A stretch of 64,000 nt of DNA from Fredinandcohnia humi (GCF_001439915.1 NZ_LMBW01000003.1:81363-145362), one strand, 5' to 3'; shown: positions 1 to 9,022, counted from the stretch's first letter. The notes: generated by a model from the letters alone, not told the origin. Numbers and translations: made by a program.

Positions 1-1
1 T

Positions 2-107
2 ATTTTCCTGTTATTAGGAGAATGGTTGTACTCGAATGTCTTTTGAAGGTCACCATTTTCCTGTTATTAGGAGAATGGTGGTACTCGAATGATTTTGAAG
101 GTCACCA
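2..107. repeat. Tandem 53-bp direct repeat, two units
   Basis: Two nearly identical units follow each other, beginning at 2 and 55. Each contains a small stem-loop (ATTTTCCT, six-base loop, AGGAGAAT) and ends in TTTGAAGGTCACC. The left edge of the window may cut a longer array. No gene is visible here. Confidence 0.75.
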
Positions 108-120
108 CGATGAATGGAAG

Positions 121-330
121 TAAGGCGCAAATAATTAAAGAGCGACGCAAAAAAATTCTGGAACCACGCAAATATTCGTGGGTCGACGCAAATCCGAGCC
201 ACGGCGATGCAAAAAATGAAAATGCAACGCAAATCCGAGTCACGGCGACGCAAAAAATGAAAAAGTTGACGCAAATTCGGGGCCATGAGACGCACAAACT
301 CGGCCACGAAACTAATTCGGGTGTCTCTAA
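121..330. repeat. Cluster of irregular ACGCAAA/GACGCAAAT short repeats
   Basis: At least ten copies of CGCAAA or close variants lie at irregular intervals of about 20 to 30 bases, often preceded by GA and sometimes followed by TCCGAGYCACGG. They generate open frames on both strands of low-complexity composition, which I do not regard as genes. Related GCGCAAT clusters occur near 5.1 and 12.8 kb. Confidence 0.6.
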
Positions 331-479
331 AGAAGATGCCGATGATTTTAACCCAAACCCAAGTTACTCCATTCCAACCAACCCCCACAGCTCAAGCAAA
401 TAGGCATTTCGTCGGAAGGAAATCCACTACGAAAATTGAAGTAATAGTAAAGTTTACATGATGAAAAGAGGTCCGACAT

Positions 480-1109
480 ATGTCTTTAATAGATCTGGAA
501 AGAAACATAATCGAAAAATTCCCACGTATATTTGAAGGAAACCCGGAAGGAATCAAACAAGCTCAAATCGTAGCCGATGCGTTAAAAAAGCTGATTGAAC
601 TATGCGGGGACGATCCGAACCGTGATGGGCTCATAGAGACACCACAGCGCGTCGTCAAGGCATTCCTCGAATACACAGAAGGCTACCGTGATGATCCAAA
701 GGACCATTTGAAGAAGGTGTTCGACGTCGCACACCGCGAGCTCGTTCTTGTGAAAAATATCGAGTTCCACTCTGTGTGTGAACATCATTTTGCACCGTTC
801 TTTGGTGTCGCCCATGTCGGCTATATCCCGAATGAAAAAGTAACCGGACTATCAAAGATTGGAAGAATGGTAGAGGGGTACGCGAAACGATTCCAGGTCC
901 AAGAAACGCTGACAAACCAAATCGCGGATGCCATTGAAGAAATCCTGAAGCCCCAGGGCACAATGGTAGTCATCGAAGCGAAGCATATGTGCATGTGTGG
1001 GCGCGGAATAAAAAAGACAAACTCCGAAACCACAACCACAGCGACAAGAGGCATATTCGAGCAACGCGCAGATTCACGACTCGAGTTTCTAACACTATTA
1101 AATCGATAG
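480..1109 (+). CDS. folE: GTP cyclohydrolase I (FolE type)
   Basis: Converts GTP to 7,8-dihydroneopterin triphosphate, the first step of folate and pterin synthesis, in the cytoplasm. The 209-residue product has the family core: the zinc ligand Cys in SVCEHHF (about residue 100), the VGYIPNEKVTGLSKIGRMV block, and the second zinc Cys in MCMCGRGI near residue 170. Length is slightly above the usual 190 residues because of a longer N-terminus. The ATG at 480 follows AAAGAGG. The next gene downstream is a short-chain reductase on the same strand, so the pair may make a reduced pterin rather than serve only folate synthesis; that is inference. Family assignment is secure. Confidence 0.95.
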   Translation: MSLIDLERNIIEKFPRIFEGNPEGIKQAQIVADALKKLIELCGDDPNRDGLIETPQRVVKAFLEYTEGYRDDPKDHLKKVFDVAHRELVLVKNIEFHSVCEHHFAPFFGVAHVGYIPNEKVTGLSKIGRMVEGYAKRFQVQETLTNQIADAIEEILKPQGTMVVIEAKHMCMCGRGIKKTNSETTTTATRGIFEQRADSRLEFLTLLNR

Positions 1110-1112
1110 AGA

Positions 1113-1165
1113 ACCACAGGGACGGTCTCGTGGTCCCTTGGAACCAGTGGAACCGTCCCTGTGGC
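1113..1165. repeat. GGGACGG/CCGTCCC palindromic repeat (family R1)
   Basis: CCACAGGGACGGT (1114-1126) and ACCGTCCCTGTGG (1152-1164) are a perfect 13-bp inverted repeat around an imperfect inner palindrome. It starts just after the folE stop and is one of about 15 related sites in this window. Confidence 0.7.
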
Positions 1166-1190
1166 CCAAAACAAAAGGCAGGTGATAGTG

Positions 1191-1967
1191 GTGAGGCACG
1201 CAATTATTACAGCGGGAACGAAGGGCTTAGGTAGAAAAGTAACTGAGGAATTTTTAAAAATGGGCTGCTCTGTGACAGTGAATTACAGGAGCGATGAGTT
1301 CCGCGTCGAAGAGCTGAAAAAAGAATGGAAGCCCTATTTGGAGGTTATTCAATTTGTCCAAGGGGACGTAACGAGAAAAGAGGACATCACGAATATTTTT
1401 ACCCAAGCGATGAACCGCTTCGGTCGAATCGACTACCTCATAAACAACGCCGGTCCGTACATTTTTGAGCGAAAAAAGGTAGTAGAGTACGAGGACTACG
1501 AATGGAACGAGATGATTGACGGCAACCTCGGTTCGGTGTTTCATTTTCTTAAGCTGACCATCCCTGTCATGCGCGAGCAAAAATTCGGCAGGGTCATCAC
1601 TTATGGCTTTCAGGATGCGGAAAACTCACCTGGCTGGATGTACAGAGCTGCATTTAGTGCTGCGAAAGTGGGGCTGGTGTCGCTTACCAAATCCGTCGCT
1701 CTCGAGGAAGCCGAACATGGAATTACCGCAAACATGGTGTGCCCGGGGGACATCACTGGTGAGATGAAGGAAGCCTCCATCACCGCAGCCCGCACACAAA
1801 AAGACCCGGAAACCCCAATCGGTCGCCCCGGAACAGGCGAAGATATTGCCAGAATCATCGCCTTTCTTTGTGAGGAAAACTCAGATTTTATCACAGGAAG
1901 TGTGATTTCGGCTTCGGGGGGAGTGAATGTAGTGAATAAAACTGGGTCAAGGGGACAGGTCGACTGA
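1191..1967 (+). CDS. Short-chain dehydrogenase/reductase next to folE, catalytic Tyr replaced by Phe
   Basis: An NAD(P)H-dependent Rossmann-fold reductase by family. The cofactor loop is TAGTKGLG near residue 7, the NNAG motif is at NNAGP, and the C-terminal GGVN region is intact. The usual YxxxK active site is FSAAK here (TTT AGT GCT GCG AAA), so the catalytic tyrosine is phenylalanine; a Tyr lies four residues earlier in MYRAAFSAAK. I place the start at GTG 1191 because AGGCAGGTG sits just upstream; an open frame extends to 1161 but there it is made of repeat sequence. GTG 1188 is also possible. Neighbour folE suggests a pterin substrate, as for PTR1/FolM-type SDRs, but this is unproven. 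The last residues (GSRGQVD) are encoded by a dispersed repeat. Confidence 0.8.
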   Translation: MRHAIITAGTKGLGRKVTEEFLKMGCSVTVNYRSDEFRVEELKKEWKPYLEVIQFVQGDVTRKEDITNIFTQAMNRFGRIDYLINNAGPYIFERKKVVEYEDYEWNEMIDGNLGSVFHFLKLTIPVMREQKFGRVITYGFQDAENSPGWMYRAAFSAAKVGLVSLTKSVALEEAEHGITANMVCPGDITGEMKEASITAARTQKDPETPIGRPGTGEDIARIIAFLCEENSDFITGSVISASGGVNVVNKTGSRGQVD

Positions 1968-1993
1968 GCCACACTGAGACGTAGGACCTGTCC
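1941..1993. repeat. GGGACAGG/CCTGTCC repeat (family R1)
   Basis: GGGGACAGGTC and GGACCTGTCC form an imperfect inverted repeat that overlaps the end of the SDR gene and supplies its stop codon region. Confidence 0.6.
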
Positions 1994-2027
1994 AATTTTT
2001 TAAAAGTATGGAACAGGGTGGTATAGA

Positions 2028-2162
2028 ATGATGACATACGAGGCTATGTCTGTGGCACTGCAATCTAATTTAGTTTTGTTAGGGGTCTTAACAATTGTGG
2101 TCATGTTGGTCGTTGCAAACAAAAGAAGTAACCGCCCAACCAGTCCAATGGTTTATGGGTGA
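2028..2162 (+). CDS. Small holin-like toxin peptide (type I TA candidate)
   Basis: A 44-residue peptide starting MMTYEAMSVALQ, followed by one hydrophobic segment (about residues 14-30) and a basic tail NKRSNRP. The MxTYEA start plus a single membrane helix is typical of the putative holin-like toxin family of Bacillus (TxpA-like type I toxins, which damage the membrane). AGGGTGG lies six bases before the ATG. The 3' side carries, on the opposite strand, a promoter and hairpin shared with the second small-toxin locus near 42.9 kb. That shared antisense architecture is the best support for a type I toxin-antitoxin module. Toxicity is inferred, not shown. Confidence 0.65.
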   Translation: MMTYEAMSVALQSNLVLLGVLTIVVMLVVANKRSNRPTSPMVYG

Positions 2163-2251
2163 TTACCTCCATTTGTAATTCCTTTAAAGTTTGGTTAGCC
2201 GCTCACTTTGCGGCATGTAATTGTACTGATCAGGTGTTCACGCACCTAATC
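2150..2251 (-). ncRNA. Candidate antisense RNA antitoxin
   Basis: Predicted to start on the minus strand at about 2251, at the base of the hairpin 2228-2251 (AGGTG stem, loop CGTGAA), and to run towards and over the 3' end of the toxin gene. A second possible stem GCCGC/GCGGC lies at about 2193-2209. The 3' end is not resolved. The same promoter-to-hairpin spacing of six bases recurs at 42943-42955. Confidence 0.4.
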
Positions 2252-2257
2252 TTTTTT

Positions 2258-2286
2258 ATTATATCTTTATTATACGCGTTATAAAC
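2258..2286 (-). promoter_or_regulatory. Antitoxin promoter (GTTTAT-17-TATAAT)
   Basis: Read on the minus strand, -35 GTTTAT (2286-2281), a 17-base spacer and -10 TATAAT (2263-2258). The identical -35, spacer length and -10 occur at 42978-42950 in front of a similar hairpin, which supports function. Confidence 0.5.
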
Positions 2287-2449
2287 GGTTATTTCACCTT
2301 TTGCAGATGTCATTTGTGGAGAAAAAATCTATTTGGAACCGTTCACTGTCCTCGTGTCTCAAACGAACGAGGTTGTTTCGTAAATTTACTATTTGCATAT
2401 AATGAAATAAATTTCCGGAAAAGTCTGTACTAATCATAAATTTTAAATT

Positions 2450-2521
2450 CAAACAAACGTTTGTACGTCAGTTTAACAAAGTGTTAACGTGTAACTTGAA
2501 TTTCAATCAAACGTTTGATTG
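2450..2521. repeat. Paired-palindrome element, copy a
   Basis: ACAAACGTTTGT (2452-2463) and CAATCAAACGTTTGATTG (2504-2521) are perfect palindromes with centres 55 bp apart. The pattern recurs at 10.4, 17.1, 46.2 and 47.4 kb with 54 bp spacing. CTGTACTAAT, part of the terminator that precedes other copies, is at about 2426. The rest of 2252-2586 shows no gene. Confidence 0.7.
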
Positions 2522-2586
2522 GTATGATTTTAAGACTTTGGAAAATGCCTGTTACAGTCAAAATCTCCATAAAAAAGTTATTCTTT

Positions 2587-2898
2587 TTACACAAACATGT
2601 CATCCTCAGCTAAAATCTTGATCATCACAGGAGCACGACTTTCTGAACCATCTATTTTAGAAAATCCAAGTTCCTGGTAGAGCTTTACATGTGGAAACTC
2701 AATAATAGCTTTTTCGCCAACCTTCCTTGGATTAGCCGCAATTACTAATATATAGTCAAAGCTCATGTACCGGCAGAAGTCGATAAACTTTTTTAGAATT
2801 TGCTGCTCTAAATCATCTTGATCATATTTGTCAATGATAGTTATGAGATCAAGAGTAATGATTTTTCCACTTAATATGGGATCCGAAATCACTTTCAA
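2587..2898 (-). CDS. Hypothetical protein, GNAT-like C-terminal part
   Basis: A 103-residue frame beginning at TTG 2898. Its end (KLYQELGFSKI followed by a strand ending VMIKIL) resembles the last strands of GNAT acetyltransferases, but I see no clear acetyl-CoA pyrophosphate loop, so the family is only suggested. The TTG start overlaps the TGA stop of the upstream frame. The two could be translationally coupled genes, or one protein of about 180 residues broken by a frameshift near 2896. Confidence 0.45.
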   Translation of the reverse strand: MKVISDPILSGKIITLDLITIIDKYDQDDLEQQILKKFIDFCRYMSFDYILVIAANPRKVGEKAIIEFPHVKLYQELGFSKIDGSESRAPVMIKILAEDDMFV

Positions 2899-3125
2899 TA
2901 AATCATATATTCCTCATCCCCGGAAATAGCATATGCACTAAAAAGTAAATCTTGGTCACTATCCATTTCATTGCCGTTATAATAATGGAATGAAAGATGA
3001 CCAATTTCAATTTCATCCTTAAAATCATCGTCTAAAAATGTTGTGATTTTGCCATATCCACTCACCATATTCAAATCTGCATCGAACGAAAAGGAATGCT
3101 CAATATTAAAAAAATCAATATTCAA
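2895..3125 (-). CDS. Hypothetical protein, acidic, N-terminal part of a split gene?
   Basis: A 76-residue acidic frame from TTG 3125, with beta-strand-like segments (SFSFDADLNMVSGYGKI; IEIGHLSFHYYN). There is no strong ribosome binding site. It ends at the start of the next frame. Together the two have the size of a small GNAT enzyme, which is why a frameshifted single gene is considered. Function unknown. Confidence 0.4.
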   Translation of the reverse strand: MNIDFFNIEHSFSFDADLNMVSGYGKITTFLDDDFKDEIEIGHLSFHYYNGNEMDSDQDLLFSAYAISGDEEYMIY

Positions 3126-3254
3126 CAGGGATCAACTCGCTTTATGTGATATCTTGTCTAATTAAATACTATCATATTTCTCGGTACCAAAGGAACCTTC
3201 CCACTGGTCCCGAAAGTCCCAATTCTATGGTAAAATAGTTCTAGTCGAAAAATG

Positions 3255-3282
3255 TAAAACATTGTAGAAATATAGCCGATAA
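3255..3282 (+). promoter_or_regulatory. Sigma-D-type (motility) promoter
   Basis: TAAA (3255-3258), 16 bases, then GCCGATAA (3275-3282) matches the Bacillus sigma-D consensus TAAA-N15-GCCGATAT. It sits 31 bases before the chemotaxis receptor start, the class of gene expected to use it. Confidence 0.75.
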
Positions 3283-3313
3283 TGTTTATATACATATGGG
3301 AAAGAGGGGCATT

Positions 3314-5002
3314 ATGAAAGTTAAAATAAAACTGAGTTTACTAGTTTCTTTATTGTTGATAGCTCTGCTTGTTTCAGGAGGTTTATTCATTTTACTACAA
3401 AATGAAGCAGAGAAGTTATATAAAGATATAGAAGCTCATCAAGCTTTACAATTAACACTGAAGTCTATCGAATATCGTTTTACAGGGATTTCCAATGACG
3501 AAAGAGGGTATCTTCTGACTGGGGATGAGGAGTTCGTAACTGGAACCCAGAATAAAGAAAAAGATATTGAGCAATATTTTTCAGACATTCAAAAAATAAA
3601 CCTAGATGCAGAAGATATGAAAGCACTAGAAGAAATCCAGAATAACCTACAAACCTATTTTGAATCAAATAAAAAAGTGGTAGAGGCTTACAGAAGTGGT
3701 GAGCAGGAAAAAGCTCTTGGGATCCATATGGAAGAACAAAGAACCATCAGAAAAAAATTGGTGGACCCTTCGATTGAATCACTAATAAAAGAAGTAACCG
3801 AAACAATTGATAGAGATACAGTCGCATTGGAAAAAATGCAAGAGTGGAGTTCGATCGTTTTATATGGAGTCATTCTTGTATCCGTTGTTGGTGGGATTTT
3901 TACTTCATCCCTAATCATAAGATCAATTAATAAACCAATTATGATTATGAATAGACGCTTAAAGGAAATTGCAGAAGGTGAGGCCGACCTCACACAAGCC
4001 ATATCAATAAAGACAAAGGATGAATTAGGGGAAATGGCGTCATCCTTTAATCTGATGGTGAGTAAGTTAAGAGATTTAGTCAGACAGGTAGCGGTGAATG
4101 CCGAGCAGGTTGCCGCAGCTTCGGAACAGTTATCAGCAAGCTCCGAAGAATCAACAAGAGCAACAGAAGTCATTGCTACAACCGTTCAAGAAGTAGCAGC
4201 TGGGACGGACAAACAGGTTAACAGCTTGGACGAAACCAATCAAACGATCATAGATTTATCTTCTTTAATTAGGCAAATTGCAGCAAGCTCAGAAATCGTT
4301 TCAAATACATCAGTTGAAGCGTCGGATAAAGCCATTGATGGCAACCATTTAGTTTCAGGAATTATTAACCGAATGAACGAAATCAGTCAAACCGTGAACC
4401 AACTCTCTGAAAAAGTAAAAACATTGGGAGAAAGCTCCAATCAAATTAACCAAATCATTGGAGTCATCACAGGTATTGCCGATCAAACCAATCTATTAGC
4501 TTTAAACGCCGCAATTGAAGCTGCAAGAGCAGGAGAACACGGGAAAGGATTTTCCGTTGTTGCAGATGAAGTTCGAAAACTGGCAGAACAATCATCCACC
4601 TCTGCACAACAGATTTCATCTCTCATTGCTGGGATTAAAACAGATACAGAGGAAACCGTCCAATCAATGAGTGACACGACAACAAAAGTGTCCGACGGAA
4701 TCACATTTATTCAGGATGTGGGAAGTTCATTCAACCAGATCGGTCAATCCGTACAAGAGGTTACTTCCCAAATTCAAGAAATTACATCAGCGGTGCATGA
4801 ATTATCAGCAGGAGCAGAGCAGATGGTGAAGAGTATGGAAGTTGTAGCTGACATCACTCATGTAACCTCTGAAGGAACTCAAAACATGTCAGCATCAACA
4901 GAAGAACAACTCGCGGCAATGGAAGAAATAACAGCATCCTCTTCTTCCTTAACCCAAATGGCGGAAGAATTACAAGAATTGATTAAGAAGTTTAAAATAT
5001 AG
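3314..5002 (+). CDS. Methyl-accepting chemotaxis protein with CHASE3-like sensor
   Basis: A membrane chemoreceptor passing signals to CheA/CheW. The 562-residue protein has a first membrane helix (about 7-27), an extracellular helical sensor region resembling CHASE3 (about 35-175; it contains [14 protein letters not shown]), a second helix (about 182-205), a HAMP linker (about 205-260) and a long cytoplasmic coiled coil. The conserved hairpin tip is at [22 protein letters not shown] 3314 is chosen because AGAGGGG precedes it; an upstream in-frame ATG at 3296 lacks a ribosome binding site. The sigma-D-type promoter just upstream fits. It is a single-gene unit closed by a terminator. The ligand cannot be told from sequence. 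Confidence 0.93.
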   Translation: MKVKIKLSLLVSLLLIALLVSGGLFILLQNEAEKLYKDIEAHQALQLTLKSIEYRFTGISNDERGYLLTGDEEFVTGTQNKEKDIEQYFSDIQKINLDAEDMKALEEIQNNLQTYFESNKKVVEAYRSGEQEKALGIHMEEQRTIRKKLVDPSIESLIKEVTETIDRDTVALEKMQEWSSIVLYGVILVSVVGGIFTSSLIIRSINKPIMIMNRRLKEIAEGEADLTQAISIKTKDELGEMASSFNLMVSKLRDLVRQVAVNAEQVAAASEQLSASSEESTRATEVIATTVQEVAAGTDKQVNSLDETNQTIIDLSSLIRQIAASSEIVSNTSVEASDKAIDGNHLVSGIINRMNEISQTVNQLSEKVKTLGESSNQINQIIGVITGIADQTNLLALNAAIEAARAGEHGKGFSVVADEVRKLAEQSSTSAQQISSLIAGIKTDTEETVQSMSDTTTKVSDGITFIQDVGSSFNQIGQSVQEVTSQIQEITSAVHELSAGAEQMVKSMEVVADITHVTSEGTQNMSASTEEQLAAMEEITASSSSLTQMAEELQELIKKFKI

Positions 5003-5024
5003 GGGGGACAGGTTCCTTGTCCCA
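5003..5024. repeat. GGGACAGG repeat (family R1)
   Basis: GGGGGACAGGTTCCTTGTCC directly follows the receptor stop codon and is an imperfect palindrome of the dispersed family. Confidence 0.6.
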
Positions 5025-5035
5025 CCAATAAACTC

Positions 5036-5067
5036 GAAGACTAGCAATTGCTAGTCTTCTTTTGTTT
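5036..5067 (+). terminator. Rho-independent terminator after the MCP gene
   Basis: Perfect 10-bp stem GAAGACTAGC/GCTAGTCTTC with loop AATT, followed by TTTTGTTT. The same AGACTAGCAA stem recurs at 8715 and 10323. Confidence 0.85.
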
Positions 5068-5104
5068 AACGTACTGAAAAAGCGGGGCCTGTAGGAAAAT
5101 GAAT

Positions 5105-5335
5105 CGCTATCGCGCAATTATTCCTGCCGAAAGCGCAATTCTACAAATTAAAACGCAATTATCCAAAATAAAACGCAAATAACACCACGAAAGGCGCAAT
5201 TCCCCTTTATCGTATTCCCAGGCTAGGAACCAGTAGAACCATACCCAGGGTTCCCCCGTGATCACAACTTGTACCCACAACACTTCATCCCTTTACCCTA
5301 TCAAAGGGTCGATGAACCTGTCCCCGTATCCCACC
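5105..5335. repeat. Intergenic repeat patch: GCGCAAT cluster plus R1 palindromes
   Basis: Between 5105 and 5210 there are five copies of CGCAAT or CGCAAAT spaced about 20 bases apart. From 5220 to 5332 come degenerate R1 pieces (GGAACCAGTAGAACC; GAACCTGTCCCCGTATCCC). I see no gene in 5068-5572. Confidence 0.6.
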
Positions 5336-5572
5336 TTCGTCCTATATATTACCCCTCCAATTCTCCCGAAACGACAAATTCCAACAGGGCCTCATCCCAT
5401 TATTAGCCATATTTTACTATGACTTTTAGTGCTAGTTCCAGAAATAGTAATTTAGTATAGTATGAATATCCTGAAAATTTTGTAACGTTTTGTGGTCGAA
5501 ATTTTCGGGAAGAGAGACTTTTTTTCCGATTTTCATAGTTTTATAGGCTTTTATGTAAAAGGGAGGATGAAA

Positions 5573-8500
5573 ATGGCTAAAAGAATTACAGCATTATTAC
5601 TAGTTTTACTACTAGCATTTAGTGGCAGCGGTTTTGCTTTTACAGGCGGATTTATACCGAAGCAGCTAGATGCACAGAAACCGGCGAGCGAGATCACAAA
5701 TCGTGAAGCGACAGATGTCCCGAATGTTGACCCTGACCAAGAGGTGCGTGTTGTCGTTGAAATGGACGGCGATGCTCCGGTTGAAGTAGCGACGAAAAAG
5801 GGTAAAAAGTACGATAAGCTTTCAAAGGGAGAAAGAAAGCAACTCGAAAAAGCTGCGAAAAACAAGCAAAAAGCAGCGAAGGATAAAATCAAAGGGAAAA
5901 AAGTGAACATTAAATACGAGCAAGAATTTGACGCCATTGTAAATGGCTTCAGTGGAAAAGTAAAACATGGGGATATCGCAAAAATCAAAGAAGTCCCTGG
6001 AGTAAAAAATGTTTACATAGCAACAGAGTACGAGCTTTCAGATGAAGAAGCAGACATGAAATACAGTAAGGAGCTAGTTGAGGCACAGCAAGTATGGCGT
6101 GACTTCGACTTTAAAGGCGAAGGAATGATTGTCGGAATCATTGACTCCGGAATTGACCCAACTCATAAGGACTTTGTTTTAACCGATCCTGACTCAGCCG
6201 ATCTATCAGAGGCTGACGTTAACAGCGAAATCTCTGAGTCTGGCCTTCCAGGAAAGTTCTGGACTGAAAAAGTTCCTTACGGTTGGAACTACATGGATAA
6301 TAATGATCATATTGCCGATCTAAATGCGGATACAAATATGCATGGTATGCACGTAGCTGGAACAGTTGCGGCAAATGGTGACGAAGAAAATGGTGGCATC
6401 CAGGGGGTTGCTCCAGAAGCCCAATTACTCGCATTACGTGTATTTGGTGAAAATGTAGCATCAACTTACGGAGATATTTACATTAAAGCAATTGACGATG
6501 CAATTAAGCTTGGTGCAGACGTTCTTAACATGAGTCTTGGCTCCACAGCTGGATTTGTAGATGCAGAATCTCCAGAGCAACAGGCAGTTAAGCGTGCAGT
6601 TGATAATGGTGTTGTCATGTCCATTTCCGCGGGTAACTCGAATTATTTAGGTAGTGGCTCAGCTTTCCCATATCCATATGCGACTAACCCTGACTATGGT
6701 GTAGTTGGATCACCTGGTGTATCCTATGATTCTCTTCAGGTTGCATCATTTGAAAACACAAACATGACAGTTGACGCAGTTAACGTACGAGTAGGCGAGG
6801 CAGAACCATCTCCAGTGATGTTTTTATCTGCCAGTCAGTCGAACCCAGCAGTTGGGACAAGCTATGAATTAGTGGGCGCTGGCCTAGGAACTCCTGAAGA
6901 ATTTGCAGGTAAAAATCTAGACGGTAAATATGCATTGGTTCAACGTGGAGGAATCGGCTTTGTCGATAAAGCATTAAATGCACAAGCTGCAGGTGCTGCC
7001 GGTGTATTCATCTACAACAACACAGATGGAACAGTGAGCATGGCGTCTGATGCTGCAATTACAATTCCTCAATTATTCATGCTAAAAGCAGATGGGGATC
7101 GCGCTGCAGCAGCACTTAAAGCAGGACAAACAGTTACCGTTTCATTCGATGGAAACCAAATGTCTATTCCAAACACAAATGCTGGAAAAATGAGTGACTT
7201 CACGTCTTGGGGGATTACACCAAACCTTGATTTCAAACCAGAAATTACGGCTCCGGGAGGACAAATTTACTCAACAATCAATGATGACAAATATGCAATT
7301 AAAAGCGGTACATCAATGGCGGCACCACACGTAGCGGGTGGATCAGCACTAGTATTAGAGCGTGTTGACCAAGAATTTGGACTAGAAGGCGCGGACCGAT
7401 CCACGCTTGCGAAAAAATTAATGATGAACACATCTAATCCGGTTGACTTTGATGGAGCACCTGTTTCACCGCGTCGTCAAGGTGCAGGTCTCATGCAGCT
7501 CCATGCAGCATTTACAACACCTGTTACAGTGACCGACTCTAACACAGGTGAGGCAAAGGTTGCGCTAAAAGAAGTTAAAGACAATGTTGTCACATTCTCT
7601 TTAACAGCCGAAAACCTATCTGATCAAGAAGTGTCTTATGATGTAAGTGCAAGTGCTCAAACAGATACGCCAGTGAATGCAGGAATATATGTATCTGCAC
7701 CAAACCTATATGGAGCATTGGATTTAGGAGGAGTAGCAACCGTTAACGGTCAAGCGACTAGCACAATCGACGTCCCTGCAAATGGTAAAACAACTTTTGA
7801 AGTGACAGTTGATGTAAGCGAGTGGGACGCTGATTTACAGTCTATTTTTACAAATGGCTATTGGTTAGAAGGCTTTGTAAAATTAACAGACCCAACGGAT
7901 ACGAACCCGGATCTAGTCGTACCATATGTAGGCTTTAAAGGTGACTGGAATGCGGCACCAATCTTTGACGCCCCAATCTGGGATGGTGCAACATACTATG
8001 GAACTGCCGGTATGATGTCACATACGAGTGGGAGCAGCTACAAATACCTTGGTGTCAGCCAAGCAACTGGTTTAATTGATACTGGTCTAATTGCAATCTC
8101 ACCAAATGGTGATGGAGCGAACGACAGCGTAACATCTCTGTTATCGTTCCTTCGAAATGCAAAAGAATTTAGCTTAAATGTGTTAGATAAAAACGGAAAA
8201 ATTGTAAAAGAAATCGTGTCCGAAGAATTTGTCCGCAAAAACTACTATGATGGCGGACAAGGCCCAATGTATTACCTTTTCTCTGATTGGACTTGGGATG
8301 GAACAGGTAAAAATGGCAAGGTTGCACCAGAAGGTCAATATTACCTAGAAGTAAAAGCAACTCTTGACTATGAAGGCGCCAAAGCACAAACAATCACATT
8401 CCCAGTAAAACTTGACGTAACAACACCGAAAGTAAAAACAAAACTAGGTAAGGACGGCAAAACCGTAGAAGTTGACATTTCGGATAAAACAAGTGGCATC

Positions 8501-8707
8501 GCATACTGGGATGTATATGTCGATGATAAACCTGTCACAGAAGCACCGTATGTTAACGGCGAAACAGAACACGTCTTTGCAAATGAGCTCACAAAAGAGC
8601 AAACCGTAACAATCGTAGCAGTCGACTACGCAGGTAACACCACAACAAACGAAGTAAAAATCGGCAGTAAAGGCAATAACGGAGTAACAGGGAATAAGAA
8701 AAACTAA
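5573..8707 (+). CDS. Secreted S8 serine protease, Vpr/lactocepin-like
   Basis: An extracellular subtilisin-family endopeptidase of 1044 residues. It starts at ATG 5573, seven bases after GGGAGG. Order: signal peptide (about 1-25), inhibitor-I9-type propeptide (about 45-165), then the catalytic domain with Asp in IIDSGIDPTHKDF, His in HGMHVAG and Ser in SGTSMAAPHVAG. A protease-associated (PA) domain of about 130 residues is inserted before the Ser. After the protease come an Fn3-like domain, a region with SPNGDGANDS typical of FlgD/CHU-like Ig folds, and a final Ig-like domain. There is no LPXTG, so release or loose wall association is likely. It is longer than Vpr (about 800). It sits next to matrix genes, so processing of matrix proteins is possible but inferred. 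Confidence 0.93.
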   Translation: MAKRITALLLVLLLAFSGSGFAFTGGFIPKQLDAQKPASEITNREATDVPNVDPDQEVRVVVEMDGDAPVEVATKKGKKYDKLSKGERKQLEKAAKNKQKAAKDKIKGKKVNIKYEQEFDAIVNGFSGKVKHGDIAKIKEVPGVKNVYIATEYELSDEEADMKYSKELVEAQQVWRDFDFKGEGMIVGIIDSGIDPTHKDFVLTDPDSADLSEADVNSEISESGLPGKFWTEKVPYGWNYMDNNDHIADLNADTNMHGMHVAGTVAANGDEENGGIQGVAPEAQLLALRVFGENVASTYGDIYIKAIDDAIKLGADVLNMSLGSTAGFVDAESPEQQAVKRAVDNGVVMSISAGNSNYLGSGSAFPYPYATNPDYGVVGSPGVSYDSLQVASFENTNMTVDAVNVRVGEAEPSPVMFLSASQSNPAVGTSYELVGAGLGTPEEFAGKNLDGKYALVQRGGIGFVDKALNAQAAGAAGVFIYNNTDGTVSMASDAAITIPQLFMLKADGDRAAAALKAGQTVTVSFDGNQMSIPNTNAGKMSDFTSWGITPNLDFKPEITAPGGQIYSTINDDKYAIKSGTSMAAPHVAGGSALVLERVDQEFGLEGADRSTLAKKLMMNTSNPVDFDGAPVSPRRQGAGLMQLHAAFTTPVTVTDSNTGEAKVALKEVKDNVVTFSLTAENLSDQEVSYDVSASAQTDTPVNAGIYVSAPNLYGALDLGGVATVNGQATSTIDVPANGKTTFEVTVDVSEWDADLQSIFTNGYWLEGFVKLTDPTDTNPDLVVPYVGFKGDWNAAPIFDAPIWDGATYYGTAGMMSHTSGSSYKYLGVSQATGLIDTGLIAISPNGDGANDSVTSLLSFLRNAKEFSLNVLDKNGKIVKEIVSEEFVRKNYYDGGQGPMYYLFSDWTWDGTGKNGKVAPEGQYYLEVKATLDYEGAKAQTITFPVKLDVTTPKVKTKLGKDGKTVEVDISDKTSGIAYWDVYVDDKPVTEAPYVNGETEHVFANELTKEQTVTIVAVDYAGNTTTNEVKIGSKGNNGVTGNKKN

Positions 8708-8714
8708 GTTTATG

Positions 8715-8746
8715 AGACTAGCAATCAATTGGTTGCTGGTCTTTTT
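8715..8746 (+). terminator. Rho-independent terminator after the protease
   Basis: AGACTAGCAATC (8715-8726) pairs with GGTTGCTGGTCT (8731-8742), followed by T5. Confidence 0.8.
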
Positions 8747-8855
8747 ATGTTTGGGTTTAGCGGGTAACCTAAGGCTAGAAAGTAATGCAATAAAGAACAT
8801 TCTACCATTTAATCCCTTGTTTAATAGAATAAAAGAAGATATAATTTGATTAGGT

Positions 8856-8980
8856 GTTCTTAATTGAGTACAAGGGCCAGGATGGATAGTTGTTTATTTT
8901 TTTAAGGTTGTAAATAAGTGTTGCTTGGGTGTTCTCAATTAGGAACAATGCCGTATTTTTTTACTTTAAGGGACAAGAAC
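8856..8980 (+). promoter_or_regulatory. SinR-like boxes upstream of calY copy 1
   Basis: GTTCTTA (8856-8862), GTTCTCA followed by AGGAAC (8931-8946, an inverted pair) and AAGAAC (8975-8980) resemble the SinR box GTTCTYT, each 6 of 7. The paralogue at 19248 has a cleaner inverted pair at the same relative place. SinR control of TasA-type genes is known in B. subtilis; here it is inference. Confidence 0.45.
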
Positions 8981-9022
8981 TTTTTCAAAGCTAGACATTA
9001 AATCAGCAATTTCCCTTTAAGT
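8963..9022 (+). promoter_or_regulatory. Conserved leader hairpin upstream of calY copy 1
   Basis: ACTTTAAGGGA and TCCCTTTAAGT form a long-range stem in the 5' leader. The same pair is present before the third copy at 19086-19141, while flanking bases differ. It may stabilise or attenuate the mRNA. Confidence 0.45.

Noticed and set aside
121-330. Possible CRISPR array
   Set aside because: Repeat core is only 6 to 8 bases, spacing is irregular, no cas genes nearby.
89-403. 104-codon + strand and two minus-strand open frames over the ACGCAAA repeats
   Set aside because: They consist of the repeat units, have no ribosome binding site and a low-complexity translation; the repeat explains the open frames.
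5492-5572. Longer N-terminus for the S8 protease
   Set aside because: It would bury the signal peptide; GGAGG before 5573 marks the true start.
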